A DNA stretch of 39,965 bases from Candidatus Epulonipiscium sp. Its GTDB lineage: Bacteria > Bacillota > Clostridia > Lachnospirales > Defluviitaleaceae. The stretch covers positions 1-39,965 of the forward strand of contig JAAYPH010000058.1 of assembly GCA_012519955.1 (NCBI GenBank), given 5' to 3'. Numbering within the stretch: position 1 is the stretch's first letter; every line of letters begins with the position of its first letter. Position numbers and translations under genes: made by a program. The notes beneath the pieces were generated by a model. The model was not told where the DNA came from and searched no databases. It was given only the letters and a program-made list of their open reading frames with translations. Positions 26,663-33,736 of the stretch are shown here, piece by piece.

Positions 26663-27345
26663 GTTTAGAAGATTATCTTTATGAGAAAACTGTTGAATGC
26701 CCTGTATGCGGTAATACTTTTACCGTGATTGCTGTAAAGCAAAAAGGATATATTGTTGAAAGCAGAGATACTGACTTTTGTGTACGCTACAAAGAAATTA
26801 ATCCCTTACTTTATGATGTTTGGATTTGTCAGCTGTGCGGATATGCGGCTCAAAAAAGTACTTTTCCGGACATTTCCTTTAAAAGAGCAAAATTAATTCA
26901 GGAATACATTACACCAAAATGGGTTGCCAGGGAATCTGAAAAGATCATAGATTATGACAAAGCCATCAGCAGATTTAAACTGGCATTAATAAGTGCTCAA
27001 ATCAGCAAGGCGAAGGCAAGTGAAGTAGCCGGACTATGCCTGAAAATTGCATGGACTTACCGCTTTATGGGAGAGACGGAAAAAGAAAAGAATTTTCTTG
27101 CCAATGCTTTGGATAAATATTTAGAAGCCTATGCAAAGGAAAGATTTCCTTTGGAAAATATGGATGAGCCAACGGTAACTTATTTAATTGGAGAATTGTA
27201 TAGAAGACTTGGTAAACCTGAAGAAGCTGCTACCTGGTTCTCTAAAGTTATCAATTCCAGAGCGGGCTCTGAAAGGGTTCAAAAGCTTGCCAGAGAACAA
27301 TGGCATTTAGTTAAAGAGGAACTTAAGAAAGATCCTGCATCTTAG
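26659..27345 (+). CDS. DUF2225 zinc-ribbon/TPR protein
   Basis: 228 residues. Two CxxC pairs (VECPVCGNTF near the start and ICQLCGYAA at about 55) form a split zinc site with the intervening RDTDFCVRYKEINPLLYDVW, the DUF2225 signature. The C-terminal half is helical with TPR-like repeats (CLKIAWTYRFMGETEKE; YLIGELYRRLGKPEEA). Cytoplasmic, function unknown. The start overlaps the vanW stop by four bases, so translation is coupled. Confidence 0.88.
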   Translation: MSLEDYLYEKTVECPVCGNTFTVIAVKQKGYIVESRDTDFCVRYKEINPLLYDVWICQLCGYAAQKSTFPDISFKRAKLIQEYITPKWVARESEKIIDYDKAISRFKLALISAQISKAKASEVAGLCLKIAWTYRFMGETEKEKNFLANALDKYLEAYAKERFPLENMDEPTVTYLIGELYRRLGKPEEAATWFSKVINSRAGSERVQKLAREQWHLVKEELKKDPAS

Positions 27346-27376
27346 GAAGCCCTTGTCTTGAGAGGAGTTTAATGGA

Positions 27377-28363
27377 ATGAAAATTGGAAAGGTTCCCCCT
27401 TATGTATTAAGGGAACTTGTATTTAACACCATAAAAAATCAACGAAATGAAATTATTCTTGGACCGGGGATCGGTGAGGACTGTTCTGCCATTCGTTTAA
27501 AAGACGATGAAATATTTCTTGTTTCAACGGATCCTATTACAGGAGCTGTAGAAGATGCCGGATATTTGGCAGTTCATGTTTCTTGCAATGATATTGCATC
27601 CAGCGGAGGAGAACCGATAGGGATTTTATTAACCATACTGCTCCCGGAAACATCTTCTGCAGAGCAACTTCATAGATTCATGAAAGACGCAGAAAAAGCC
27701 GCAAATGAAGTGAATATTGAAATCATCGGAGGGCATACCGAAATAACCGATGCCGTCAATCGCCCTGTCATTTCATCAACGGCAATAGGAAAGGTACACA
27801 AGGATCAAATCGTTTATACGAATAATGCTAAAATAGGACAAGATATCATCATGACCAAATGGGCAGGACTGGAAGGAACGACTATTTTGGCTAAGGACTT
27901 CGAGAAAGAATTATCGAGCCAATTTTCAAAGGAATTTTTAGAAAATGCGCAGAGTTTAAATAAATCTTTATCTGTAGTACCTGAAGGAAGGATTGCAGCT
28001 CAGTACGGGGCAACTTCCATGCATGATGCAACAGAAGGCGGAATCCTGGGTGCTGTTTGGGAAATAGCTGAAGCTTCTAATGTTGGGGTTGAAATATTCT
28101 TAGATGAAGTGCCCGTAAAAAAAGAGACAGTGGACATCTGCAAACACTTTGGCATTTCTCCTTATAAATTAATTTCCAGCGGATGTATGATTATTACTGC
28201 TTTTGAAGGTCAAAAACTGATTGACATACTTAAAAAGAATGATATTGATGCAAAGATTATAGGCAGGATCACTCATAAAGACAGGGTATATAGACATAAT
28301 AATCTTATTATACCTTTAGAACAACCGGATACAGATGAACTTTACAAAGTTATAGCGAAATAA
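27377..28363 (+). CDS. AIR synthase-like (PurM/HypE superfamily) protein
   Basis: 328 residues with both PurM-type halves: an N-terminal ATP-binding half (GPGIGEDCSAI, STDPITGAVEDAG, VSCNDIASSGGEPIGIL, IIGGHTEITDAV) and a C-terminal half with SMHDATEGGILGA. It most resembles HypE, but the C-terminal PRIC tail that HypE needs for thiocarbamate transfer is missing and no hyp genes are near, so hydrogenase maturation is unlikely. It is probably an ATP-dependent enzyme of an unassigned subgroup. AGGAG stands nine bases before ATG 27377. It is followed closely by the Lrp/AsnC regulator. Confidence 0.85.
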   Translation: MKIGKVPPYVLRELVFNTIKNQRNEIILGPGIGEDCSAIRLKDDEIFLVSTDPITGAVEDAGYLAVHVSCNDIASSGGEPIGILLTILLPETSSAEQLHRFMKDAEKAANEVNIEIIGGHTEITDAVNRPVISSTAIGKVHKDQIVYTNNAKIGQDIIMTKWAGLEGTTILAKDFEKELSSQFSKEFLENAQSLNKSLSVVPEGRIAAQYGATSMHDATEGGILGAVWEIAEASNVGVEIFLDEVPVKKETVDICKHFGISPYKLISSGCMIITAFEGQKLIDILKKNDIDAKIIGRITHKDRVYRHNNLIIPLEQPDTDELYKVIAK

Positions 28364-28388
28364 TAAGAATGGAAGAGGTGGATCAGGA

Positions 28389-28871
28389 ATGCGCGAAGAA
28401 ATTTTGGAAATATTAGAAAAAAATAGTCGTATAGAAACCAAAGATATAGCCATTATGTTAAATACAACTGAAGAAGAAATCGAAAAAGAAATTAAGCAAA
28501 TGGAAAAAGAACAAATTATCTGTGGCTACAATACCCTGATTAATTGGGATAAGACCCAAAAAGATTTAGTAACCGCTCTTATTGAAGTAAAAGTAACTCC
28601 TCAAAGAGGAGAAGGTTTTGATAAAATAGCCGAGAGAATTTATCGTTTTAACGAAGTTAAATCCGTATACCTAATGTCCGGAGGGTTTGACCTGACTGTG
28701 ATCATTGAAGGAAGAACAATGAAGGAAGTTGCTTTATTTGTGGCACAAAAATTGGCGCCCCTGGAAGCAGTATTAAGTACGGCAACCCATTTTGTCCTTA
28801 AAAAATATAAAGACCATGGTATTCCTTTTGAAGAGCCCCATAAGGACGAAAGGATGGTTGTTTCTCCATGA
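28389..28871 (+). CDS. Lrp/AsnC family transcriptional regulator
   Basis: 160 residues. An N-terminal winged helix-turn-helix (LEILEKNSRIETKDIAIMLNTTEEEIEKEI) and a C-terminal RAM ligand-binding domain (VTALIEVKVTP, SVYLMSGGFDLTVIIEG). It has full family length. It overlaps the following aminotransferase gene by four bases (ATGA), the same arrangement as the Bacillus alaR-alaT pair, so it probably responds to an amino acid and controls the coupled gene. Ligand identity is inference. Confidence 0.9.
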   Translation: MREEILEILEKNSRIETKDIAIMLNTTEEEIEKEIKQMEKEQIICGYNTLINWDKTQKDLVTALIEVKVTPQRGEGFDKIAERIYRFNEVKSVYLMSGGFDLTVIIEGRTMKEVALFVAQKLAPLEAVLSTATHFVLKKYKDHGIPFEEPHKDERMVVSP

Positions 28872-30031
28872 AGTCAGAAATGATCGCAAAGACTATAAGA
28901 GATATTCCTCCGTCCGGCATACGTAAATTTTTCGATATAGCCAACGAAATGAAGGATGCTATTTCCTTGGGGGTAGGGGAACCGGACTTTGACACCCCAT
29001 GGCATATACGAGAAGAGGGAATATACAATTTAGAAAAAGGAAAGACGGTATACACTTCTAATTCAGGAATGATGGAATTAAGGCAGGAAATTAGTACATA
29101 TCTCTCAAGACGCTTTAATATTAGCTATAATCCCGGCACACAAATTCTGGTTACTGTAGGCGCCAGTGAAGCTATTGATTTGGCGCTTCGAGCACTCTTA
29201 AATCCGGGAGATGAAGTATTAATACCTGAACCCTCATATGTTTCCTATAAACCTTGTACCATTATGGCAGGAGGCGTCCCTGTTACGATTACAACAAAAG
29301 CGGAAGATGAATTTCGCTTAACACCTGAGCAGTTAGAAGCCCATATTACGGATAAAACTAAAGTGCTTATACTTCCTTATCCTAATAATCCAACCGGTGG
29401 AATTATGGAAAAAGAGGATCTTGAAAAAATAGCCAATATCTTAAGAGACAAAGATATTTTAGTGATTTCTGATGAAATTTATGCTGAATTAACATATGAC
29501 AGGGAGCATGTTTCCATTGCTTCTATACCCGGCATGTATGAAAATACTTTAGTAATCAACGGGTTTTCAAAGGCTTATGCCATGACAGGATGGAGACTTG
29601 GCTATGCGGCAGGCCCTGAAGAATTAATTGCCATGATGACTAAAATTCATCAGTATGCTATTATGTGTGCTCCGACCACCAGTCAATATGCAGCTGTAGA
29701 AGCCCTCAGAAACGGAGACCCAGATGTTGCTGAAATGAGAAATTCTTTTAATCGCAGAAGAAGAGTTATGGTTGACGGCTTTAGAAAGATGGGAATGGAT
29801 TGTTTCGAACCCTTGGGGGCATTTTATGTTTTCCCATCTATTGAAAAAACGGGAATGTCTTCGGAAGAGTTCTGCAAAAAACTTTTGTATGAACAAAAAG
29901 TAGCCGTGGTACCGGGAACTGCTTTTGGAGAAAGTGGAGAAGGGTTTATAAGATGTTCTTATGCCTACTCAATTGATAATATTAAAGAAGCGTTAAGAAG
30001 AATAGAAAAATTTATGGAGCAATATAAATAA
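28868..30031 (+). CDS. PLP-dependent class I/II aminotransferase
   Basis: 387 residues, fold-type I. SISLGVGEPDF-type start (AISLGVGEPDFDTP), substrate loop PYPNNPTGG, VISDEIYAELTYD and the Schiff-base Lys at about 235 in FSKAYAMTGWRLGYA. It resembles the aspartate/aromatic/alanine aminotransferase I-gamma group. Coupling to an Lrp/AsnC regulator suggests an alanine- or broad-range amino-acid transaminase as in Bacillus AlaT, but substrate is not certain. It ends at a bidirectional terminator. Confidence 0.92.
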   Translation: MKSEMIAKTIRDIPPSGIRKFFDIANEMKDAISLGVGEPDFDTPWHIREEGIYNLEKGKTVYTSNSGMMELRQEISTYLSRRFNISYNPGTQILVTVGASEAIDLALRALLNPGDEVLIPEPSYVSYKPCTIMAGGVPVTITTKAEDEFRLTPEQLEAHITDKTKVLILPYPNNPTGGIMEKEDLEKIANILRDKDILVISDEIYAELTYDREHVSIASIPGMYENTLVINGFSKAYAMTGWRLGYAAGPEELIAMMTKIHQYAIMCAPTTSQYAAVEALRNGDPDVAEMRNSFNRRRRVMVDGFRKMGMDCFEPLGAFYVFPSIEKTGMSSEEFCKKLLYEQKVAVVPGTAFGESGEGFIRCSYAYSIDNIKEALRRIEKFMEQYK

Positions 30032-30069
30032 CCTCAAAAGAACAGCCTGGGCTGTTCTTTTGAGGTTAT
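30028..30069. terminator. Bidirectional terminator between the aminotransferase and perR
   Basis: A perfect 18-bp inverted repeat (30028-30045 with 30052-30069) around CCTGGG. Arms are AT-rich at their outer ends, giving a U-tract in both directions. It overlaps the stop codons of both convergent genes. Confidence 0.9.
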
Positions 30070-30482
30070 TTATTATTCTGGCATTTTGGACAAATACCAT
30101 AAAAGTATAGTCTCTCATCTACTAATTGAAAGTTTGTTTCTTTTTGGATTTTTGAACGAACATCGTCTAAATCAATTGAATCCATATCATATACTTCATG
30201 ACAAGAAATACAAACTATATGAGGATGAGAATTGGTATTTGCATCATATCTGAAACAATCTTCCCCTACGTTTAACTCCTGGATAAGATGAACCTTTTTT
30301 AAAGCATCCAAAGTTTTATATACCGTTGCCAAACTCATAGTCGGATGCGTGGTTTCTAAGGATTTATAAATGGTTTCGGCACTGGGATGCTCTTCTGTTT
30401 TAGAAAGCATTTGAAAAATAGCCAGCCTTTGAGGAGTTACTTTGAGGTTCTTTTCCTTTAGACGTTGTGCAAGCTCTTTCAT
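30066..30482 (-). CDS. perR: Fur-family regulator, PerR type
   Basis: About 138 residues. A winged helix (KVTPQRLAIFQML, TMSLATVYKTLDALKK) and a dimerisation domain with the structural zinc site CISC...CPKC. The regulatory-metal region RYDANTNSHPH with a following D in EVYDMDS matches PerR, where an Asp replaces the Glu usual in Fur. That favours peroxide sensing by Fe/Mn-dependent His oxidation over iron regulation. The frame extends to 30557, but AAGGTGG eight bases before ATG 30482 and the promoter inside the extension fix the start. Confidence 0.85.
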   Translation of the reverse strand: MKELAQRLKEKNLKVTPQRLAIFQMLSKTEEHPSAETIYKSLETTHPTMSLATVYKTLDALKKVHLIQELNVGEDCFRYDANTNSHPHIVCISCHEVYDMDSIDLDDVRSKIQKETNFQLVDERLYFYGICPKCQNNK

Positions 30483-30521
30483 CGGAATGACCACCTTATT
30501 AATAATGATTTTTATATAGTA

Positions 30522-30550
30522 ATAATAAAAGATTTTTGACATTTCGTCAA
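30522..30550 (-). promoter_or_regulatory. Promoter of perR
   Basis: Leftward TTGACG (30550-30545), 17 bases, TATTAT (30527-30522). The -35 lies in an inverted repeat TTGAC-ATTTC-GTCAA (30536-30550). An AT-rich palindrome TTATTAATAA (30496-30505) lies between promoter and start and could be an autoregulatory site, although it fits the Bacillus PerR box only loosely. Confidence 0.6.
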
Positions 30551-30575
30551 GTGACAAATCAGAAACTGCGACATT

Positions 30576-30597
30576 TTGATTTCAAAATAGAAATCAA
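30576..30597. promoter_or_regulatory. Inverted repeat in the perR-cheX divergent region
   Basis: Perfect arms TTGATTTC and GAAATCAA (8 bp) separated by AAAATA. It sits between the two divergent promoters, as an operator would. No matching regulator family is recognised. Confidence 0.45.
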
Positions 30598-30655
30598 TTG
30601 CGACCAGAATAAATTTTATTATAATATTGTATTTGAGATTTTAATATGCTAAAAT
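30598..30655 (+). promoter_or_regulatory. Candidate promoters of cheX-trmL
   Basis: Two options: TTGCGA (30598-30603), 16 bases, TATAAT (30620-30625); and TTGTAT (30627-30632), 17 bases, TAAAAT (30650-30655) preceded by TGC as an extended -10. Confidence 0.45.
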
Positions 30656-30716
30656 AGAAAAAACATTATAACAAATTGAATTGGCAAATTTATTCTAATA
30701 AAGGTGGGGATCTTTA

Positions 30717-31193
30717 ATGTCTATAAATGTCGATCTTATTAATCCTTTCATTCAAGGAACACAGTCAATTTTAAGGGATGTATGTCATGAAGAGTCAAAA
30801 CTTGGCAAGATATACCTGAAAAAATCTCCTTACGCTAGTAATTCTATTGCTATTATTATTGGTGTTACCGGAGACATTAAAGGTCAGATTATATTTAGTA
30901 TGGGGATAGACACAGCGTGTTCAATTGCATCTAAAATGATGATGGGAATGCCGGTTCCAGAATTAGATGAAATGGCAAAGAGTGCTATTTCTGAATTGAC
31001 GAATATGATTTTAGGAAATACGGCAACCATATTCTATAATAATGGAGTTTCAGTTGATATTACACCTCCATCTTTATTAATGGGAGATAATATTCAAATT
31101 TCTACATCAAAAATGCAGACCATTTGTATCCCATTACAATTAAACGAAGGTTCAACTTTTGAAATCGATGTATCAATCCAAGACAATAAATAG
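30717..31193 (+). CDS. cheX: CheX-like chemotaxis phosphatase/CheC family protein
   Basis: 158 residues. The CheC/CheX/FliY active-site pattern [DS]-x3-E-x2-N appears as SAISELTN, followed about 22 residues later by the conserved Pro (DITPP). GDIKGQIIFSM and the C-terminal ISTSKMQTICIPL strand fit CheX. Family members dephosphorylate CheY-P or related receivers. It lies outside any visible chemotaxis cluster, so its receiver partner is unknown. AAAGGTGG precedes ATG 30717. Confidence 0.85.
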   Translation: MSINVDLINPFIQGTQSILRDVCHEESKLGKIYLKKSPYASNSIAIIIGVTGDIKGQIIFSMGIDTACSIASKMMMGMPVPELDEMAKSAISELTNMILGNTATIFYNNGVSVDITPPSLLMGDNIQISTSKMQTICIPLQLNEGSTFEIDVSIQDNK

Positions 31194-31209
31194 AAAATGA
31201 GTGAGTACT

Positions 31210-31701
31210 ATGCATATTGTTCTTTTAGAGCCAGAAATCCCTCAAAATACGGGAAATATTGCAAGAACTTGTGCTGCCATTGGAGCTGACTTGCATCTAA
31301 TTAAACCCTTGGGATTTTCTGTAGACGATAAGTATCTAAAAAGAGCCGGATTAGATTATTGGCATTTATTAAATATTCACTACCATGAAAATTTTGAGGA
31401 TTTTAAATCTAAATATCCGGATGCATTGCTTTTTATGGCTACGACGAAGGCAAAGCATACCTATACCGAAGTATCTTATACTAAGGATTGTTTTATAGTT
31501 TTTGGGAAAGAAACGGCAGGGATTCCGGAGAGCATTTTAAAAGACTATCCTGATACCTGTATACGAATACCTATGAGAAGTGAAGCCCGTTCGCTAAACT
31601 TATCTAATTCGGTTGCAATTGTTGCTTATGAAGCAATGAGGCAAATGAATTTTGACGGATTATTATCCGAAGGTAATTTAAGAGAATATACTTGGGACTA
31701 G
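31210..31701 (+). CDS. trmL: tRNA (cytidine(34)-2'-O)-methyltransferase
   Basis: About 163 residues, SPOUT fold. MHIVLLEPEIPQNTGNIART at the start, FGKETAGIP (motif 2) and IRIPMRSEARSLNLSNSVAIVAYE (motif 3, the trefoil-knot SAM site) are all canonical. It methylates the wobble ribose of tRNA-Leu species; one substrate-type tRNA, Leu-TAA, is encoded at 260-345. A GTG at 31201 is in frame, but the family start is the Met at 31210. It is co-transcribed with cheX. Confidence 0.95.
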   Translation: MHIVLLEPEIPQNTGNIARTCAAIGADLHLIKPLGFSVDDKYLKRAGLDYWHLLNIHYHENFEDFKSKYPDALLFMATTKAKHTYTEVSYTKDCFIVFGKETAGIPESILKDYPDTCIRIPMRSEARSLNLSNSVAIVAYEAMRQMNFDGLLSEGNLREYTWD

Positions 31702-31729
31702 AGCTCGGCAAATTTTTGGCCGAGCTTTA
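31702..31729 (+). terminator. Probable terminator after trmL
   Basis: Perfect 8-bp GC-rich stem AGCTCGGC/GCCGAGCT (31702-31709 with 31719-31726) around a 9-base loop. The T-tract is short (TTTAA), so it may be partial. Confidence 0.6.
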
Positions 31730-31826
31730 ACTCTATTATAGCTTAATAAGTATAAACTGTTTGAATGAAACACTCAAAAAAAGCATACCCTAAAATATAA
31801 TCAGGTAGAAAGAAAGAGGGTTGCTT

Positions 31827-32021
31827 ATGTTCTGGACTGGAATTATCATTGGAATTTTTATTGGCGCTGCTCTTGGAATTCTTGTAATGTCCATGGCAGT
31901 TTCAGCAGCGAGAAATAATTCTGAAGATCAAAGAAGAGTTACCTATAGCATGGAAGCTTCAGAAGAACTTACTCCAAATGTTAATTATCAAAAAGAAAAT
32001 GAAAAGGATAAAAATGTTTAA
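31827..32021 (+). CDS. Small single-helix membrane protein, DUF3789-like
   Basis: 64 residues: one glycine-rich membrane helix (WTGIIIGIFIGAALGILVMSMAVSA) and a charged cytoplasmic tail. It resembles the DUF3789 small proteins common in Clostridia and their phages; function unknown. AGAAAGAGGG stands six bases before ATG 31827; the in-frame TTG at 31821 is too close to it. A hairpin terminator overlaps the stop codon. A TATAAT (31796-31801) lies upstream without a clear -35. Confidence 0.72.
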   Translation: MFWTGIIIGIFIGAALGILVMSMAVSAARNNSEDQRRVTYSMEASEELTPNVNYQKENEKDKNV

Positions 32022-32050
32022 AAGTTTATGGTTTTGCCATGAACTTTTTT
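32020..32050 (+). terminator. Intrinsic terminator after the DUF3789 gene
   Basis: Stem AAAAGTTTATGG (32020-32031) pairs with CCATGAACTTTT (32037-32048), one G-T pair, loop TTTTG, followed by T residues to 32050. The repeat element begins exactly at the end of this T-tract. Confidence 0.85.
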
Positions 32051-32114
32051 AATTACATAGAAAATTCGGAAGAATTTCCTATGTAATTAAAAATCCTCCG
32101 GGTAGAATGCACAT
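32049..32114 (+). repeat. Hairpin-plus-tail intergenic repeat, copy 1
   Basis: 19-base arms (32049-32067 with 32072-32090, one A-C mismatch) around a GGAA loop, then a tail TCCTCCGGGTAGAATGCACA (32094-32113). The second copy at 39779-39845 shares the arm core AATTACATAG and the tail (TCCTCCGGGCAGGATGCACA). Neither strand has a U-tract after the hairpin, so it is not a terminator. Both copies sit immediately behind a terminator and in the same orientation. Confidence 0.8.
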
Positions 32115-32129
32115 GAAGTAGGCCCTTTC

Positions 32130-32158
32130 TTGATAGAAAATAAAAGATATGGTAGTAT
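32130..32158 (+). promoter_or_regulatory. Promoter of the GNAT gene
   Basis: TTGATA (32130-32135), 17 bases, TAGTAT (32153-32158) with TGG just upstream as an extended -10. Transcription would begin near 32165, inside the open frame that starts at TTG 32130, supporting the later ATG 32193. Confidence 0.5.
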
Positions 32159-32192
32159 TAAGGTAGTTCTTAGGGATATAAGGGGAAAAATT

Positions 32193-32711
32193 ATGTTAGA
32201 TCGAAGGATTTATTCCAACAGGCTACTCATTAAAGATATTGAGAAAGAGGATTTTCCTTTTATAAATGATATGTATAAAGACATGGACTTTTATTTTTAT
32301 GCCATCGGTCATAATACAAATTTATGTGAAAAATATTTTAAACAGTTAATAAAAGGCGACAACCGGCTTAATTTTTTTTGTATTGCGAAACTTCTTTCAG
32401 ACAGTCGTTCCGTAGGATGCATTGAAGGAAGTGTTCATTTGGGAAGTAAAAAAATACTATGGATCAATTCTATTATGATTCATAAAGAATTTTGCAGGCA
32501 TAAATATGGTACAGAATTAGTGATGGCAACTATAGATTATTTTAAGTCACAATATCAAATTGAGTATGTATGTGTCAGTGTTGCCGAGAAGAACGATGCT
32601 GGTAAAAAATTTTGGGCAAAGCTCGGTTTTTCTACGATAAAAACCATTTCTCGATATGATACTCAGCAGATTATGTACGGAAATATTCATGTTTATTGTA
32701 AAAGTGCTTAA
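32193..32711 (+). CDS. GNAT-family N-acetyltransferase
   Basis: About 172 residues. RLLIKDIEKEDF is the usual N-terminal GNAT strand. The acetyl-CoA site is seen as INSIMIHKEFCRHKYGTELVMATI (the Q/RxxGxG/A loop appears as the variant CRHKYG) and the later VCVSVAEKNDAGKKFWAKLGF. The acetylated substrate is unknown. The frame is open from TTG 32130, but ATG 32193 follows AGGGGA by six bases and begins directly before the domain. The repeat element lies just upstream. Confidence 0.82.
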   Translation: MLDRRIYSNRLLIKDIEKEDFPFINDMYKDMDFYFYAIGHNTNLCEKYFKQLIKGDNRLNFFCIAKLLSDSRSVGCIEGSVHLGSKKILWINSIMIHKEFCRHKYGTELVMATIDYFKSQYQIEYVCVSVAEKNDAGKKFWAKLGFSTIKTISRYDTQQIMYGNIHVYCKSA

Positions 32712-32747
32712 TAACCTTTAAAATTCCACAACATTTTTAAAAGTAAT

Positions 32748-32775
32748 TGACAAACACCATTTATATTTATATAAT
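32748..32775 (+). promoter_or_regulatory. Promoter of the NlpC/P60 gene
   Basis: Consensus TTGACA (32748-32753), 16 bases, TATAAT (32770-32775), 43 bases before ATG 32819. It is the best sigma-A-type promoter in the window. Confidence 0.75.
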
Positions 32776-32780
32776 AATAT

Positions 32781-32797
32781 TGTAACAATTACGTAAC
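32781..32797 (+). promoter_or_regulatory. WalR-box-like direct repeat
   Basis: TGTAAC-AATTA-CGTAAC: two hexamers five bases apart (11-base period, one helical turn), matching the WalR/YycF consensus TGTWAH-N5-TGTWAH except for one base. It lies at the expected transcription start of a cell-wall hydrolase gene, the class of gene WalR controls. Its position at the start site would suit repression more than activation. Confidence 0.4.
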
Positions 32798-32818
32798 AAA
32801 ATTAATGGGGGACTTAAG

Positions 32819-33697
32819 ATGATTAAATGGGGTAGGTTAGCGTCAATTACTTTTGTTTTAGGATTGTTTTCGATTTTAAATGTTACAAATACATATGCAA
32901 AAACAACAGCAGTAAGTGTAGAGAATAATGTAGATGTTTGGGGAAAAGCGAGTCAAACCGAAGAAGTGGTTACGACTTTAGATAAGAATGATCAAGTAGA
33001 AGTGATTGGTGTTGAAGGCGACTATTATATCATTGCATTAAATGATGGCGTTGCCGGATATGTCGTAAAAGATTTATTAAAGATTGCATCTGTAGACGGA
33101 GTATCTACAGGAGATCATGTCAATATCAGACAAAAACCTAATACAAGCTGTGCAGTTTTGGGACAAGTTAACAAAGGTGATGCTTTAATTCTTACAGGAA
33201 AATCCGGAGATTGGTATCAGATTGAATATAATAATGGCGAAGCTTGGATTCATGGAGATTATGTTAAAACGATGGAGGGTGCTTTCCTTACAGAAAAAAA
33301 GGTACAAGCTTCTTCTAATAAATCAGGTGAAGAGATTGTTGAATACGCTAAAAGATTTATTGGTACCCCCTATAGATATGCTGGAACGGATTTAACAAGG
33401 GGAGTTGATTGTTCAGGATTTACTCAAGCAGTAATGAAGAACTTTGGGATTTACCTTAGCAGACCTTCAAGTGCGCAAGCAAGAGACGGTGTTACTATTT
33501 CTAAGCAAGACTTGCAAGCTGGGGATTTAGTATTTTTTGATACGTCGGGAAGTAATAACGGTGGAATCTCCCATGTTGGAATATACATTGGAAACAATAA
33601 ATTCATCCATTCTGAAAGCAGCAGGGGCGTAATGATCAGCAGTTTAAGTGAAGGGTATTATACCCGTACATATGTAAAAGCAGTTAGAGTATTATAA
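32819..33697 (+). CDS. Secreted SH3b-NlpC/P60 cell-wall hydrolase
   Basis: 292 residues. Signal peptide (1-27, ending TYA-K), two bacterial SH3 domains (about 30-85 and 92-150; the second with DHVNIRQKPNTSCAVLGQV) and an NlpC/P60 catalytic domain (about 170-292). The catalytic Cys198 is in VDCSGF, His252 in SHVGIYIG and His264 in FIHS. It is expected to cleave D-Glu to diamino acid bonds in stem peptides outside the cell. GGGGGAC precedes ATG 32819. It is transcribed alone from a strong promoter and ends at a terminator shared with the convergent SLT gene. Confidence 0.95.
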   Translation: MIKWGRLASITFVLGLFSILNVTNTYAKTTAVSVENNVDVWGKASQTEEVVTTLDKNDQVEVIGVEGDYYIIALNDGVAGYVVKDLLKIASVDGVSTGDHVNIRQKPNTSCAVLGQVNKGDALILTGKSGDWYQIEYNNGEAWIHGDYVKTMEGAFLTEKKVQASSNKSGEEIVEYAKRFIGTPYRYAGTDLTRGVDCSGFTQAVMKNFGIYLSRPSSAQARDGVTISKQDLQAGDLVFFDTSGSNNGGISHVGIYIGNNKFIHSESSRGVMISSLSEGYYTRTYVKAVRVL

Positions 33698-33706
33698 AAG
33701 AAAAAG

Positions 33707-33736
33707 AAAAGAGTGACGAAAGTCACTCTTTTTTAA
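33707..33736. terminator. Bidirectional terminator between NlpC/P60 and SLT genes
   Basis: Perfect 11-bp stem AAAAGAGTGAC/GTCACTCTTTT (33707-33717 with 33722-33732) with loop GAAA, T-rich on the right and A-rich on the left. It overlaps the SLT stop codon. Confidence 0.88.

Noticed and set aside
27377-28363. HypE hydrogenase maturation factor
   Set aside because: The C-terminal PRIC-type cysteine tail and all other hyp genes are missing.
32049-32114. Repeat hairpin as a rho-independent terminator
   Set aside because: No T-tract follows the hairpin on either strand, and a true terminator ends just before it.
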